The notes under the pieces are model-generated. The model ran no database searches. It was not told the origin of the DNA and saw only the letters and a program-made list of their open reading frames with translations. The translations under genes were made by a program, and so were the position numbers. DNA of 64,000 bases from Arthrobacter mobilis (GTDB lineage Bacteria; Actinomycetota; Actinomycetes; Actinomycetales; Micrococcaceae): assembly GCF_012395835.1 (NCBI RefSeq), contig NZ_JAAZSQ010000001.1, positions 408,243 through 472,242 on the forward strand, read 5' to 3'. Below are positions 36,120 to 43,998 of the stretch, one piece after another (the first letter of the stretch is position 1; the number at the start of each line of letters is the position of its first letter).

Positions 36120-37991
36120 ATGGCCGACCGCAGCTTGGCCGGACTCGACTGGGACGCCGCGCTGCGCGGCCCCTTCCATCCCTCGCCCTCGTCCTGGGCC
36201 GACCAGACCCTGTACTTCCTGCTCGTGGACCGCTTCTCCGACGGGCAGGAGGACGGCTGCCTGGACCTCGACGGCGCCCGGGTCCCCGGCACCACGCCCG
36301 CCCTGGCGTCCGGGGACCGGGAGAGCGTGCTGGCCAGCGAGGAGCAGGCGGCGGCCTGGCGGGCGGCCGGGGCCACCTGGGCCGGCGGCAGCCTGGCCGG
36401 CATCCGCAGCAAGCTCGGCTACCTCAAACGGCTGGGGGTCACCGCGCTGTGGATCAGCCCGGTACTGCGCCAGCGGCCGGGAACCAGCGACTACCACGGT
36501 TACGGCACCCAGGATTTCCTGGCGGTGGACCCGCATTTCGGCACCGAGGGGCAGCTGCGGGACCTGGTCCGGGACGCGCACGGCGCGGGACTGTACGTGA
36601 TCCTCGACGTGGTCCTGAACCACTCCGGGGATGTGTTCGGCTACGCGGCGGACCGGTACGAGGAAACCGACGAGGCCGGCAACCGCTGGTTCGATCCGCG
36701 CTGGGACGGCCGCCCCTACGCCGTCGCCGGCTGGCGGGATGAGGACGGGACGCCGTCGCTGCCCTTCCCGCAGCCCATCGGGCCCGACCGCCCCGGTGCC
36801 GGCGTCTGGCCGGCCGAACTGCAGCAGGCGGGCAGCTTCACCGCCCGCGGGCGGATTTCCGGCTGGGACCATGACCCGGAGTACCGCGAGGGGGACTTCT
36901 TCGGCTTCAAGGACATCAACCACGGCTCCGGTCCGCTGGAGGACTATGTGCCCTCCGCGGCGCTGCTGAACCTGACCCGGGCGTACCAGTACTGGATCGC
37001 CTATGCGGACCTGGACGGCTTCCGCGTCGATACCGTCAAGCACATGGACCCGGGGGCCACCCGCTTCTTCACCTCCGCGGTGCACGAGTTCGCCCAGTCC
37101 ATCGGCAAGGACCGCTTCTTCCTGGTCGGGGAGATCACCGGGTCCCGGGGCTTCGCCGTCGAGCTCATGCAGCAGACCGGACTGGACGCCGCGCTGGGCC
37201 TGGCCGACGTGCAGGGCCGGCTGGAGGGATTCGTGAAGGGCAGGACAGCCCCGCAGGAGTACTTCGGGCTCTTCCGCAACTCCGTGCTGGTCGGCCAGGG
37301 CAGCCACACCTGGTTCCGCGACCACGTGGTCACCTCCTACGACGACCATGACCAGGTCCGCAACGGCGACCGCAAGGCGCGCTTCGCGGCCGACGACGAC
37401 GGCGCCCGGCTGGCACTGGCAGCGCTCGCCGCCAACGCCACCACCCTGGGCATCCCGTGTGTGTACTACGGCAGCGAACAGGCCTTCGACGGCGCCGGAG
37501 GCCACGACCGGTACATCCGCGAGGCCATGTTCGGCGGCCCCTTCGGCCCGTTCCGCAGCACCGGCCGGCATGCCTTCGACGAAACGTCCGGACCGTACGC
37601 CGGCCTGGCACAGGTGCTCGCGGTCCGCCGCGCCGAGCCCGCGCTGCGGCGGGGCCGGCAGTACCTGCGCGAAATCTCCGGCGACGGCGTGCACTTCGGC
37701 TTCCCGCAAGGGTTCGGCGGCCGGATCGAATCGATCGTGGCGTGGAGCCGGATCCTGTCCGGCCGCGAAGTGGTCTGCGCGCTGAACACGGACACCGCGC
37801 GGACGGTCTCGGCGTGGGTGACGGTGGATGCCGGCCTGCATGCCGAGGGGGCGCGCTTCGTCCACCGGTATGCCAGCGGCGGTGCCCTCTCCGGTACGGA
37901 GGTGGAGGCCGAGGCCCGCAACGGCCTGGCCATCCGGCTCACCCTGCCACCGGCAGGCTTTGCCATCCTGGTCCCGATACAACCCCAATGA
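36120..37991 (+). CDS. GH13 alpha-amylase-family glycoside hydrolase, intracellular
   Basis: A 623-residue (beta/alpha)8 hydrolase. Conserved regions are VILDVVLNHSGD (region I), DGFRVDTVKH with the nucleophile Asp (region II), FLVGEITG with the acid Glu (region III) and SYDDHDQVR with the transition-state Asp (region IV). No signal peptide is seen, so the substrate should be cytoplasmic alpha-glucan or an oligosaccharide. The N terminus (about 1-100) carries an insertion before the barrel. The ATG follows GAGGAGG. It is the first gene of a plus-strand operon with three short or signalling-type genes, which is an unusual context for a GH13 enzyme. Confidence 0.88.
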   Translation: MADRSLAGLDWDAALRGPFHPSPSSWADQTLYFLLVDRFSDGQEDGCLDLDGARVPGTTPALASGDRESVLASEEQAAAWRAAGATWAGGSLAGIRSKLGYLKRLGVTALWISPVLRQRPGTSDYHGYGTQDFLAVDPHFGTEGQLRDLVRDAHGAGLYVILDVVLNHSGDVFGYAADRYEETDEAGNRWFDPRWDGRPYAVAGWRDEDGTPSLPFPQPIGPDRPGAGVWPAELQQAGSFTARGRISGWDHDPEYREGDFFGFKDINHGSGPLEDYVPSAALLNLTRAYQYWIAYADLDGFRVDTVKHMDPGATRFFTSAVHEFAQSIGKDRFFLVGEITGSRGFAVELMQQTGLDAALGLADVQGRLEGFVKGRTAPQEYFGLFRNSVLVGQGSHTWFRDHVVTSYDDHDQVRNGDRKARFAADDDGARLALAALAANATTLGIPCVYYGSEQAFDGAGGHDRYIREAMFGGPFGPFRSTGRHAFDETSGPYAGLAQVLAVRRAEPALRRGRQYLREISGDGVHFGFPQGFGGRIESIVAWSRILSGREVVCALNTDTARTVSAWVTVDAGLHAEGARFVHRYASGGALSGTEVEAEARNGLAIRLTLPPAGFAILVPIQPQ

Positions 37992-38003
37992 CAGGGAGCG
38001 AAC

Positions 38004-38231
38004 ATGTCCCATCCGCACAGACCCGCCCGGGAACCGGAACCCACCGAAGCCTTCGCCGGGACCGCCCCCATGGAGGTGGACCAGTACCCCGGCAGCGAAG
38101 CGGCCGCCGAAGAGCACCCGGAGGACGCACCCGGGGCGGGATCCGCCGCCGTGCCGCCGCGGAGCATGGAGGACATCGCGCACGTCACCGTGGCCGAGCT
38201 GCTGCGCCGGCAGAACGAACCGGGGCGGTGA
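38004..38231 (+). CDS. Small acidic hypothetical protein
   Basis: A 75-residue acidic, Pro/Ala/Glu-rich, probably disordered protein with a possible short helix at the C terminus (MEDIAHVTVAELLRRQ). GGGAG lies about 8 nt before the ATG, and the neighbours are 12 and 6 nt away, so it is a genuine operon member. No family is recognised. It could be an adaptor for the neighbouring FHA protein, but no clear phospho-threonine motif stands out. Confidence 0.6.
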   Translation: MSHPHRPAREPEPTEAFAGTAPMEVDQYPGSEAAAEEHPEDAPGAGSAAVPPRSMEDIAHVTVAELLRRQNEPGR

Positions 38232-38237
38232 GCGGCC

Positions 38238-38582
38238 GTGGAGATCCGGTTCCGCAACAACACGGCCAGCACCGCGAGCGTGGCGGTGATGTTCTACAGC
38301 CCCGACGGGTGCGCCCACGACGGCCAGTGGGGCACCCGGGGCTGGTGGGTCATCGGCCCGGGCGGCACGGCCCATGTGCTCAATACCGGCAACAGGTACT
38401 TCTGCTTCTACGCCGAGACCACCGACGGCACCGTCTGGGCCGGCGAGTTCGGGCCGATCTACATCTATGCGGGAGCGTTCGACTCCTGCCTGCTGATCGG
38501 TTCGACGGCGGCCATCGGGAAAGTGGGCACCCGCCGGGTCGACACCCGCGGCAATGACACCATCGTGAACCTGAACCGGTGA
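38238..38582 (+). CDS. DUF1036-like protein
   Basis: A 114-residue single-domain protein. It starts with a V/I-x-F-x-N-N-T strand and carries GWWVIGPGGT followed by Y-x-CFYAE and a W-x-G strand. This is the DUF1036 pattern seen in small bacterial proteins, which usually carry a signal peptide; none is visible here. The start is GTG, 6 nt after the preceding gene. The stop overlaps the FHA gene start (GTGA). Its function is unknown. Confidence 0.7.
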   Translation: MEIRFRNNTASTASVAVMFYSPDGCAHDGQWGTRGWWVIGPGGTAHVLNTGNRYFCFYAETTDGTVWAGEFGPIYIYAGAFDSCLLIGSTAAIGKVGTRRVDTRGNDTIVNLNR

Positions 38583-39856
38583 CGGCCGGCACAGGGCCGG
38601 CCGGAGGCAATAGCTTTGTCACGGCCCGCGGCACTCCGGGCCCGAAGGTCATTGTCATTCCGGCCGGCAGGGCGAGCGTCGGCCGCGGACCGGATGTGTC
38701 CGTGCGCCTGGATTTCGACGGCGTGAGCAGGCATCATGCCAACCTCGAAACTTACAGGGGACGGACGACCCTCACGGATGCCGGCTCCCGGAACGGCACC
38801 TGGGTCAACGGGACCCGGATCACCGGCCCGGTGCTGCTCTCGCACGGCGACGTGGTGCAGTTCGGGACGCTGCGGCTGCAGTTCCGCGAACCGGTGGCGA
38901 GGCCGGTGGCCGGACCGGCGACGGTGGCGCCGGCCAAGGAAGGTTCGGGCCTTGGCACGACGCTGCTGGTGGCGGGCGCCTGTGAGGCGGTCGTCCTGCT
39001 GGGCAATGTCGCCGCGACTTTCTTTGCCGGTTGGACCGGAACTCTGTCCTGGCTGGTGGCCCCGGTGGTAGCCGTGCTGGTGGCGATGGGGAAGGTCCTG
39101 GTGGAGCATTTCGGAAAGCGGCAGAGCCCGGAGCCCGTGACCCGCGAAACCGGCCCGTACCGACCGGCTGCCGGGGCAGATCCATATTCCGGGGCGGCGG
39201 GACCTGCCCCTGTCCGGCGCCCGGTTGTACCGGCGCTGGCCGCCATCGTGCTGGTCCTGGGCGTGGGCGGTCTGGCGGTTACCGCAGGCGTCCGGTTCGT
39301 CACGGGCTGGCTCACCGGCAACGAACCCGGCGTCGAGCGTCTGGTGGAGACTGCCTCGAACGATATCGGAGGAATCGTCCTCACCGTCGACAGCGTCCGG
39401 AACACCCGGCACTTCACCCGGGTGGGCGTCACGGTGCGGAATGGCCTGTCCCACAGCATCACCCTGCCGTTGTTCGGCAATGCATACCTCACCGATCAGG
39501 ACGGGAAAACCCTCGAGGCCGACCCGGGCCGCAGTGACTGGAGCGAGACCATCGTTCCGGGTGGTTTCCGACGGGGGACGCTGGTATTTCCCGGCCACGT
39601 TCGCGGGTCGGACACCACCGTTTCATTGTCCTTTGCCACCGTTTTCGGCCACGGCTTCGGCGGCCCGCCGTCGCTGGAGCTGGGAGGCATCAGGCTCGAT
39701 GAGGTACCGGAGGGCGGACCCGGCGCACGTCCGGCGGCAAACCTACTACCAGCCGGCAGCCAGGGCGGCCGTCTAGCCCGTGTGCACGAGGCAGCGGGGG
39801 AGAATGACTTACTCCTCTTGGCCGCTTTGAATGATGCAGGCGTAACGCACCGGTGA
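38579..39856 (+). CDS. FHA-domain membrane protein
   Basis: A 425-residue protein. Its N-terminal forkhead-associated domain has the phospho-threonine-binding signature: GRGPDVSVRLDFDGVSRHH (Gly-Arg, Ser-Arg-His) and NGTWVNG. It lies at about residues 22-105. Two hydrophobic segments follow at about 122-165 and a third at about 217-245. Beyond them a beta-rich region (about 255-375) resembles DUF4352-type extracytoplasmic domains. An FHA inside and a sensor-like domain outside would let a Ser/Thr kinase signal reach the envelope, or the reverse. No kinase gene is in this window. The GTG start overlaps the previous gene by 4 nt. Confidence 0.8.
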   Translation: MTAGTGPAGGNSFVTARGTPGPKVIVIPAGRASVGRGPDVSVRLDFDGVSRHHANLETYRGRTTLTDAGSRNGTWVNGTRITGPVLLSHGDVVQFGTLRLQFREPVARPVAGPATVAPAKEGSGLGTTLLVAGACEAVVLLGNVAATFFAGWTGTLSWLVAPVVAVLVAMGKVLVEHFGKRQSPEPVTRETGPYRPAAGADPYSGAAGPAPVRRPVVPALAAIVLVLGVGGLAVTAGVRFVTGWLTGNEPGVERLVETASNDIGGIVLTVDSVRNTRHFTRVGVTVRNGLSHSITLPLFGNAYLTDQDGKTLEADPGRSDWSETIVPGGFRRGTLVFPGHVRGSDTTVSLSFATVFGHGFGGPPSLELGGIRLDEVPEGGPGARPAANLLPAGSQGGRLARVHEAAGENDLLLLAALNDAGVTHR

Positions 39857-40010
39857 CGGGCGGTTTCCTACGCTGGGAGGGCACGGCCGGACCAGCTCCG
39901 GCCGTGACCAATGTCCGGGCCGGCCCCTATGTCTTCCTGTGGCCCGCGGGTATTCTGGCCGTACGACCGATTCGTCGGCCATGCGTTTCCGGTATTGAAG
40001 GAGAGTCAGC

Positions 40011-40319
40011 ATGTTGCGGGGAAACTGGTTTGAAATGGGCTGGGCATGGGTTTTCGCCCTGCTGCTGCTAGCCATCATTGCGTTGCTGGCAACGCTGGTC
40101 GTGCGGGCCTTCACGGCCGGCACCAGCCGCCCGGGCCCGGAATGGGCCATGGCAGGACACTCCGGAGGGCGGGTGCTGCCGCCGCCGCGCAGCCCGGCCC
40201 GGCAGATCCTGGACCAGCGGTTTGCCCGCGGCGAACTGTCCGTCGACGAATACAACGAGCACCTGAAGGTGCTGGGAGAGCCGCCCTATCCGGCCGGCCA
40301 GGAACCGCCGCGGGCCTGA
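40011..40319 (+). CDS. SHOCT-domain small membrane protein
   Basis: A 102-residue protein. It has one N-terminal transmembrane helix (MGWAWVFALLLLAIIALLAT) and a C-terminal SHOCT motif, ARQILDQRFARGELSVDEYNEHLKVL split across about residues 64-90. SHOCT is a short oligomerisation-type helix pair found at the ends of many envelope proteins. GGAGAG precedes the ATG. It is separated from the FHA gene by 154 nt and may be its own unit. Confidence 0.85.
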   Translation: MLRGNWFEMGWAWVFALLLLAIIALLATLVVRAFTAGTSRPGPEWAMAGHSGGRVLPPPRSPARQILDQRFARGELSVDEYNEHLKVLGEPPYPAGQEPPRA

Positions 40320-40343
40320 GCAACCTGCAGGACAGGACGCCGG

Positions 40344-42464
40344 TCAGAGCCCGCGGGGTTTGCCCGCGGTGAACAGCCAGGTCCGGAACAGCTTGTCGAG
40401 GTCCTTGCCGGAAACCTCTTCGGCCAGCCGGATGAAGTCGGCAGTGGAGGCGCTGGCGCCGGCGTGCTCGTTGGACCACCGGCGCAGGATGGCGAAGAAA
40501 CTCTCGTCGCCCACCGTCGTGCGCAGTTGCTGCAGCACCATGGCGCCGCGCGTCTGCAGGGCCGGGTCGAAAACCCGGTCCTGCCCGGGATCGGCTACCT
40601 TCAGGTCCCAGAACTGGTCAGTGGCCGGGATGCCGGCATAGAACTCCAGGGTCTGCTGCGCCGTCCCGCGGTCCCGGTCCTCGTTCCAGAGCCACTGCGC
40701 GTAGGTGGCGAAGCCGTCGCTGAGCCAGGCATCCTTCCAGCTGGCGACGGAGACGGAGCCGCCGAACCACTGGTGGGCCAGCTGGTGGACCATCAGCGAG
40801 TCGGCACCGGAGGAGTCGTGGAAGAACTCCTTGGCGTACAGCGGCCGGGACTGGCTTTCCATCGCGAAGCCCAGCCCGTCCGCAGTGGTGACGACACCGC
40901 CGGCCTCCTTGAAGGGGTACTTGCCGAACAGCTTGGACAGGAAGCCGATGATCCGCGGCTGGCGCGCGAGCGATTCCTTGATCCTGGACCCGATGGAGGT
41001 CGGTGCCGATACGCCGGCCGTCCAGCTGTCGGCGCTGTCCGGGCTGCCCTTCGGCGCGCCGGCGGCCTTCCAGCCGTTGAGCCGGTCGCGGTTCCGGTCA
41101 GGTTCGAAGGAAGTCGACCCCTCGCCGGTGGAAACCTTGATGTCCTCCAGCAGCACGCCGTTGTGCTGGCCGGAGATGTCGCTGGCATAGGTGATCGCCA
41201 GCTCCACGTCCTGGCCGGCGTATTCGGCGAGGTCGAAACGCCATTGCTCCCAGCCGTCGCTCGGGCCGCTGGCGGCCCACCACTGCCCGGAACTGCCCTT
41301 GGGACGGCAGCCGCCCTTGCCGTCGCTGCTCTGGTAATGCTTCAGGAACGGATGCACTTCGTGCCAGGCCGGGCAGGACAGTCCGGTGTCCTGGCTGGCG
41401 TGGCCGGTGGTGTCCCGCAGCGTGGTCCAGGCGCCGGTACCCGCCACCCGGGCCTCCACGAACGCGAAGTCCCAGCCGGGTTCGGTGTCGCGGTTCATCC
41501 AGAAGGACAGGTCGGCCCCGCCCTGCGGGATGCTGATGGTGCGGGCCAGGCGCTTGTAGGAGGCATTGCCGGTCCGGGACCACGCGAGTCCGTTGCCGTT
41601 GCGCGGCAGCACCAGCTTGCCCAGGGCCGGATCCATGACGTCCCAGTAATGGATGCCGGCCTTGGTGTATTCGTTGAAGTCGAACTGGCCGATGCTGATG
41701 GAGGCCAGGTACGGGGCGATGGGGGCGTCCGCCTCCCAGGCGAAGGTGGTGCGTCCGCCCTGGTGCGTCATCTTGCGCAGCGCACCGTTGGCCACGACCT
41801 CCCATTCCTGCGGCACGGTGATCCGGTAGGTAAAGGCGGCCTTGTCCCGGGGGGTGTTGTTCACGGGGAACCAGGTCGGGGCGCTCAGCGGATGTCCGGT
41901 GACGACGGCGCCGTCGGCGGTGTGGATGAAGCCTGCCTGCCCGGGCTCGGTAATGGTCCGGGGGATTCCGCCGTACTCGACGACGGTCCGGAATTTCGTG
42001 CCGCGGCTGATGCCGTGCGGCAGCCGGACGGCCAGTTCGCCGTCCGGGGTGTGGGTCCAGGATGCGGTATGGCCGTCCACCTGTACCGAATGGACCGTCA
42101 GGGCCTGCAGGTCAAGATTGAACGAGGACAGATCCTGGGTCGCCCGGGCAGTGATGGTGGCGTGGCCGTTGAGCTCGTCGGTGGGCGGGTTGTAGTCCAG
42201 CTCCAGCTCGTAGTGCTTCACGTCGTAGCCGCCGTTGCCGGCCAGTGGAAAGTACGGGTCCCCGCCACCTGCCGCCCCCTGCCGGTACTCGGCGGCCGCG
42301 AGGTTCGGGGCGGCCAGCGCGGTGCCGGGCACGCCCGCGAGGATGACGGCCAGGCTCAGCGCCGTCCCTGCCCGCCGCCACCGCGGTGTCCGCGGCCGGC
42401 GGCCTGCAGGCACAGCCGCACCGGGAAGATCGGCAGTTGTCCAGGACCTGAAGTTTGCGCTCAT
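40344..42464 (-). CDS. Secreted M1-family aminopeptidase homologue with altered zinc motif
   Basis: A 706-residue secreted protein. After an Arg-rich n-region and a hydrophobic core, cleavage is predicted near residue 51 (TALA-AP). The M1 N-terminal beta domain follows (about 75-240). An inserted jelly-roll/MAM-like domain of about 190 residues (about 270-450), of the kind found in immune-inhibitor-A-type proteases, interrupts the M1 fold. The catalytic part then reads HQLAHQWFGG and WLSDGFATY, where M1 enzymes have HELAHQWFG and WLNEGFATY. The general-base Glu is thus Gln (codon 40782-40784), and the third zinc ligand Glu is Asp. Either the protein is a pseudo-enzyme or it has altered activity. 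No neighbours suggest its role. Confidence 0.85.
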   Translation of the reverse strand: MSANFRSWTTADLPGAAVPAGRRPRTPRWRRAGTALSLAVILAGVPGTALAAPNLAAAEYRQGAAGGGDPYFPLAGNGGYDVKHYELELDYNPPTDELNGHATITARATQDLSSFNLDLQALTVHSVQVDGHTASWTHTPDGELAVRLPHGISRGTKFRTVVEYGGIPRTITEPGQAGFIHTADGAVVTGHPLSAPTWFPVNNTPRDKAAFTYRITVPQEWEVVANGALRKMTHQGGRTTFAWEADAPIAPYLASISIGQFDFNEYTKAGIHYWDVMDPALGKLVLPRNGNGLAWSRTGNASYKRLARTISIPQGGADLSFWMNRDTEPGWDFAFVEARVAGTGAWTTLRDTTGHASQDTGLSCPAWHEVHPFLKHYQSSDGKGGCRPKGSSGQWWAASGPSDGWEQWRFDLAEYAGQDVELAITYASDISGQHNGVLLEDIKVSTGEGSTSFEPDRNRDRLNGWKAAGAPKGSPDSADSWTAGVSAPTSIGSRIKESLARQPRIIGFLSKLFGKYPFKEAGGVVTTADGLGFAMESQSRPLYAKEFFHDSSGADSLMVHQLAHQWFGGSVSVASWKDAWLSDGFATYAQWLWNEDRDRGTAQQTLEFYAGIPATDQFWDLKVADPGQDRVFDPALQTRGAMVLQQLRTTVGDESFFAILRRWSNEHAGASASTADFIRLAEEVSGKDLDKLFRTWLFTAGKPRGL

Positions 42465-42643
42465 GTCTCCCCAACCAGGTCCGGTGCCGTGCCGGCAGGA
42501 CCCTGACGCGGACCGCCAGGTGGCCGGCAGCCACCGCGGTCCATCACCTCATACTGACGTGCTCCCAGCAGATAACTCCACCCTGCTGCGGCTTTATTCC
42601 ACTGTCAACGAAAGGTCGGCGAAAGAATTCCGCTAACGCCGAA

Positions 42644-42671
42644 GGCCTGTGCAGCGGCTGCTGCACAGGCC
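42644..42671 (-). terminator. Terminator hairpin downstream of the SCO4848-like gene
   Basis: A perfect 12-bp stem, GGCCTGTGCAGC / GCTGCACAGGCC, with a 4-nt loop, begins about 40 nt after the stop of the minus-strand gene at 42712. It lies between that gene and the aminopeptidase gene on the same strand. It should end transcription coming from the sensor-kinase/DUF2505 side. Confidence 0.75.
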
Positions 42672-42711
42672 TTATCCTGCTGGACGCAGGTTGGGAAAAT
42701 ACTGGAGCTGT

Positions 42712-42933
42712 CTAGGCTGCCAGGGCGCGGATCCCGATCACCAAGGTGGCGATGCCGAAGATCATCGAGGTCGTGATCAGCATGAAATGCACCGTCAGGT
42801 ACCGGGTTGCGCCGCCGCGCTCGTCCCGGGCGCGCGGATCCTTCCAGACCCGGCGCAGGAACGGGGGCCAGACGCACAGGCTCCAGACGCCGGCCAGGAC
42901 CAGGATCCAGGCCAAGGCTGCGGGCAACTGCAT
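42712..42933 (-). CDS. SCO4848-family small membrane protein
   Basis: A 73-residue protein with two transmembrane helices: an N-terminal AALAWILVLAGVWSLCVWPPFL and a C-terminal LTVHFMLITTSMIFGIATLVIGIRAL region, written here in parts. Between them is the conserved FLRRVWKDPRARDE loop. This matches the widespread actinobacterial SCO4848 family of unknown function. It lies 15 nt after the DUF2505 gene on the same strand and is probably co-transcribed. Confidence 0.85.
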   Translation of the reverse strand: MQLPAALAWILVLAGVWSLCVWPPFLRRVWKDPRARDERGGATRYLTVHFMLITTSMIFGIATLVIGIRALAA

Positions 42934-42948
42934 CTGCGCCGTGCTCCG

Positions 42949-43449
42949 TCAGGCCTGGCTGGCGATCCAGGCCTCGGCCTGCGTTGCCTGCAGCTTCAGG
43001 GCCTTGGCCAGCACCGGTTCGGCAGCGGCGGCGATCTTGCCACCCAGGAACGGGATCCCGGAGGTGACCTCGCCCTCGAGCTGCACGCGGGTGGAGCCGC
43101 CCTCGGCGACCAGCTTCTGCACGGCCTTGGCGTCCACCGGCGCGCCGGCGACCTTGACCTCGACGTCGGCGGTCCGCGAACCGTCGGCGGCCGGAGCCTG
43201 CCAGCGCTCGGTCTGGGTCACGGTGAGGGACTCGCCGACGACCTTGCGCGCGATTTCCGGCAGCCGGGTGGTCGGCAGCTTGCGCACAACCGTCAGGTTG
43301 AACGCCCCGTCCACGGAGCCGTCCCGGTTCACGGACACCAGGCTGCCGCCCACGAGCTCGCTGATGTGGCGCAGGAAGGCCTCGCTGGTGAAGGTGTCCG
43401 TCACCTGGGCAACGGAGTAGGGCAGGGTGGTGGAGGCGCTGAGGGCCAT
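42949..43449 (-). CDS. DUF2505-domain protein
   Basis: A 166-residue SRPBCC/START-like fold protein of the DUF2505 family, common in actinobacteria. It opens with the strand STTLPYSVAQVTDTFTSEAFL; the middle carries ADVEVKVAGAPVDAKAV and GEVTSGIPFLGGKI, and the C terminus is a long helix. It probably binds a hydrophobic ligand; none is known. The ATG at 43449 has GGGAGA about 7 nt upstream and gives the normal family N terminus. The same reading frame is open upstream and includes the VanZ-like gene. I treat 43449 as an independent start, but a fusion protein is possible. Confidence 0.8.
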   Translation of the reverse strand: MALSASTTLPYSVAQVTDTFTSEAFLRHISELVGGSLVSVNRDGSVDGAFNLTVVRKLPTTRLPEIARKVVGESLTVTQTERWQAPAADGSRTADVEVKVAGAPVDAKAVQKLVAEGGSTRVQLEGEVTSGIPFLGGKIAAAAEPVLAKALKLQATQAEAWIASQA

Positions 43450-43998
43450 GGTGTATCTCCCGAAGTGCATAGTGTCAGGGCGTGACCGCCGCCCGGCCAG
43501 GCCAGGCAAGCGGCAGCCGAGGTCAGGAAAAACTCTATCCCGAGCCCCGGACCGTGCCCAACTTGGGCGTCTCCGCGGCCGGCTCCGGAGCGGGGAGCCG
43601 GCCGCGGTCCCCAGGACCGCCCCCAGTGTATTGGCCAGCACGTCCTGGATGGTGCCGAAGCGGTCGTGCAGGAAGTTGTGCTGTGCCAGCTCGACCGCTC
43701 CGGAGAGCAGGACGGCCGCGGCGACGGCCAGCCAGCGCCGCGGCGGGGGCAGCAGGGCCCCGGCCAGCAGGCCGAACGGCAGGAAGAGCAGCACGTTGGC
43801 CGCTGCTTCGACGGTGCCGTAGCCGACCCAGCCCGGCAGGCCGTGCCGGTGCAGCGTACCCAGCAGGTCCCGCAGGACAGCGGCGGCCGGCCGGTCCACC
43901 GGCACCGGCCACAGCACGACGGCGGCCAGCAGCGCGCCGTACAGGCCGGCCAGCGCCCCGGCCAGCAGGCGGCCGGAATCCGGCCGGCTACCCGCCAT
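42949..43998 (-). CDS. VanZ-like membrane protein, ORF continuous with DUF2505
   Basis: From the ATG at 43998 the frame encodes a VanZ-type membrane domain of about 130 residues. It has hydrophobic segments and the family motifs N-x-L-L-F-L-P-F-G, E-L-A-Q (SGAVELAQHNF) and G-T-I-Q-D-V-L-A-N-T-L-G. After GAVLGTAAGSP the sequence becomes an Arg-rich, low-quality tail that runs through what should be the intergenic and ribosome-binding region. It enters the DUF2505 protein with no stop. In the alternative frame a stop occurs at 43535, so a single-base change near 43590 in VanZ could explain the loss of the natural end. The start overlaps the sensor-kinase stop (11 nt), so these genes form an operon. 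Real product: VanZ alone, or a 349-residue VanZ-DUF2505 fusion. Confidence 0.55.
   Translation of the reverse strand: MAGSRPDSGRLLAGALAGLYGALLAAVVLWPVPVDRPAAAVLRDLLGTLHRHGLPGWVGYGTVEAAANVLLFLPFGLLAGALLPPPRRWLAVAAAVLLSGAVELAQHNFLHDRFGTIQDVLANTLGAVLGTAAGSPLRSRPRRRPSWARSGARDRVFPDLGCRLPGLAGRRSRPDTMHFGRYTMALSASTTLPYSVAQVTDTFTSEAFLRHISELVGGSLVSVNRDGSVDGAFNLTVVRKLPTTRLPEIARKVVGESLTVTQTERWQAPAADGSRTADVEVKVAGAPVDAKAVQKLVAEGGSTRVQLEGEVTSGIPFLGGKIAAAAEPVLAKALKLQATQAEAWIASQA

Noticed and set aside
40464-42506. 680-codon plus-strand frame opposite the M1 aminopeptidase gene
   Set aside because: It is a composition artefact. The minus strand encodes the signal peptide, M1 domains and a sensible start.
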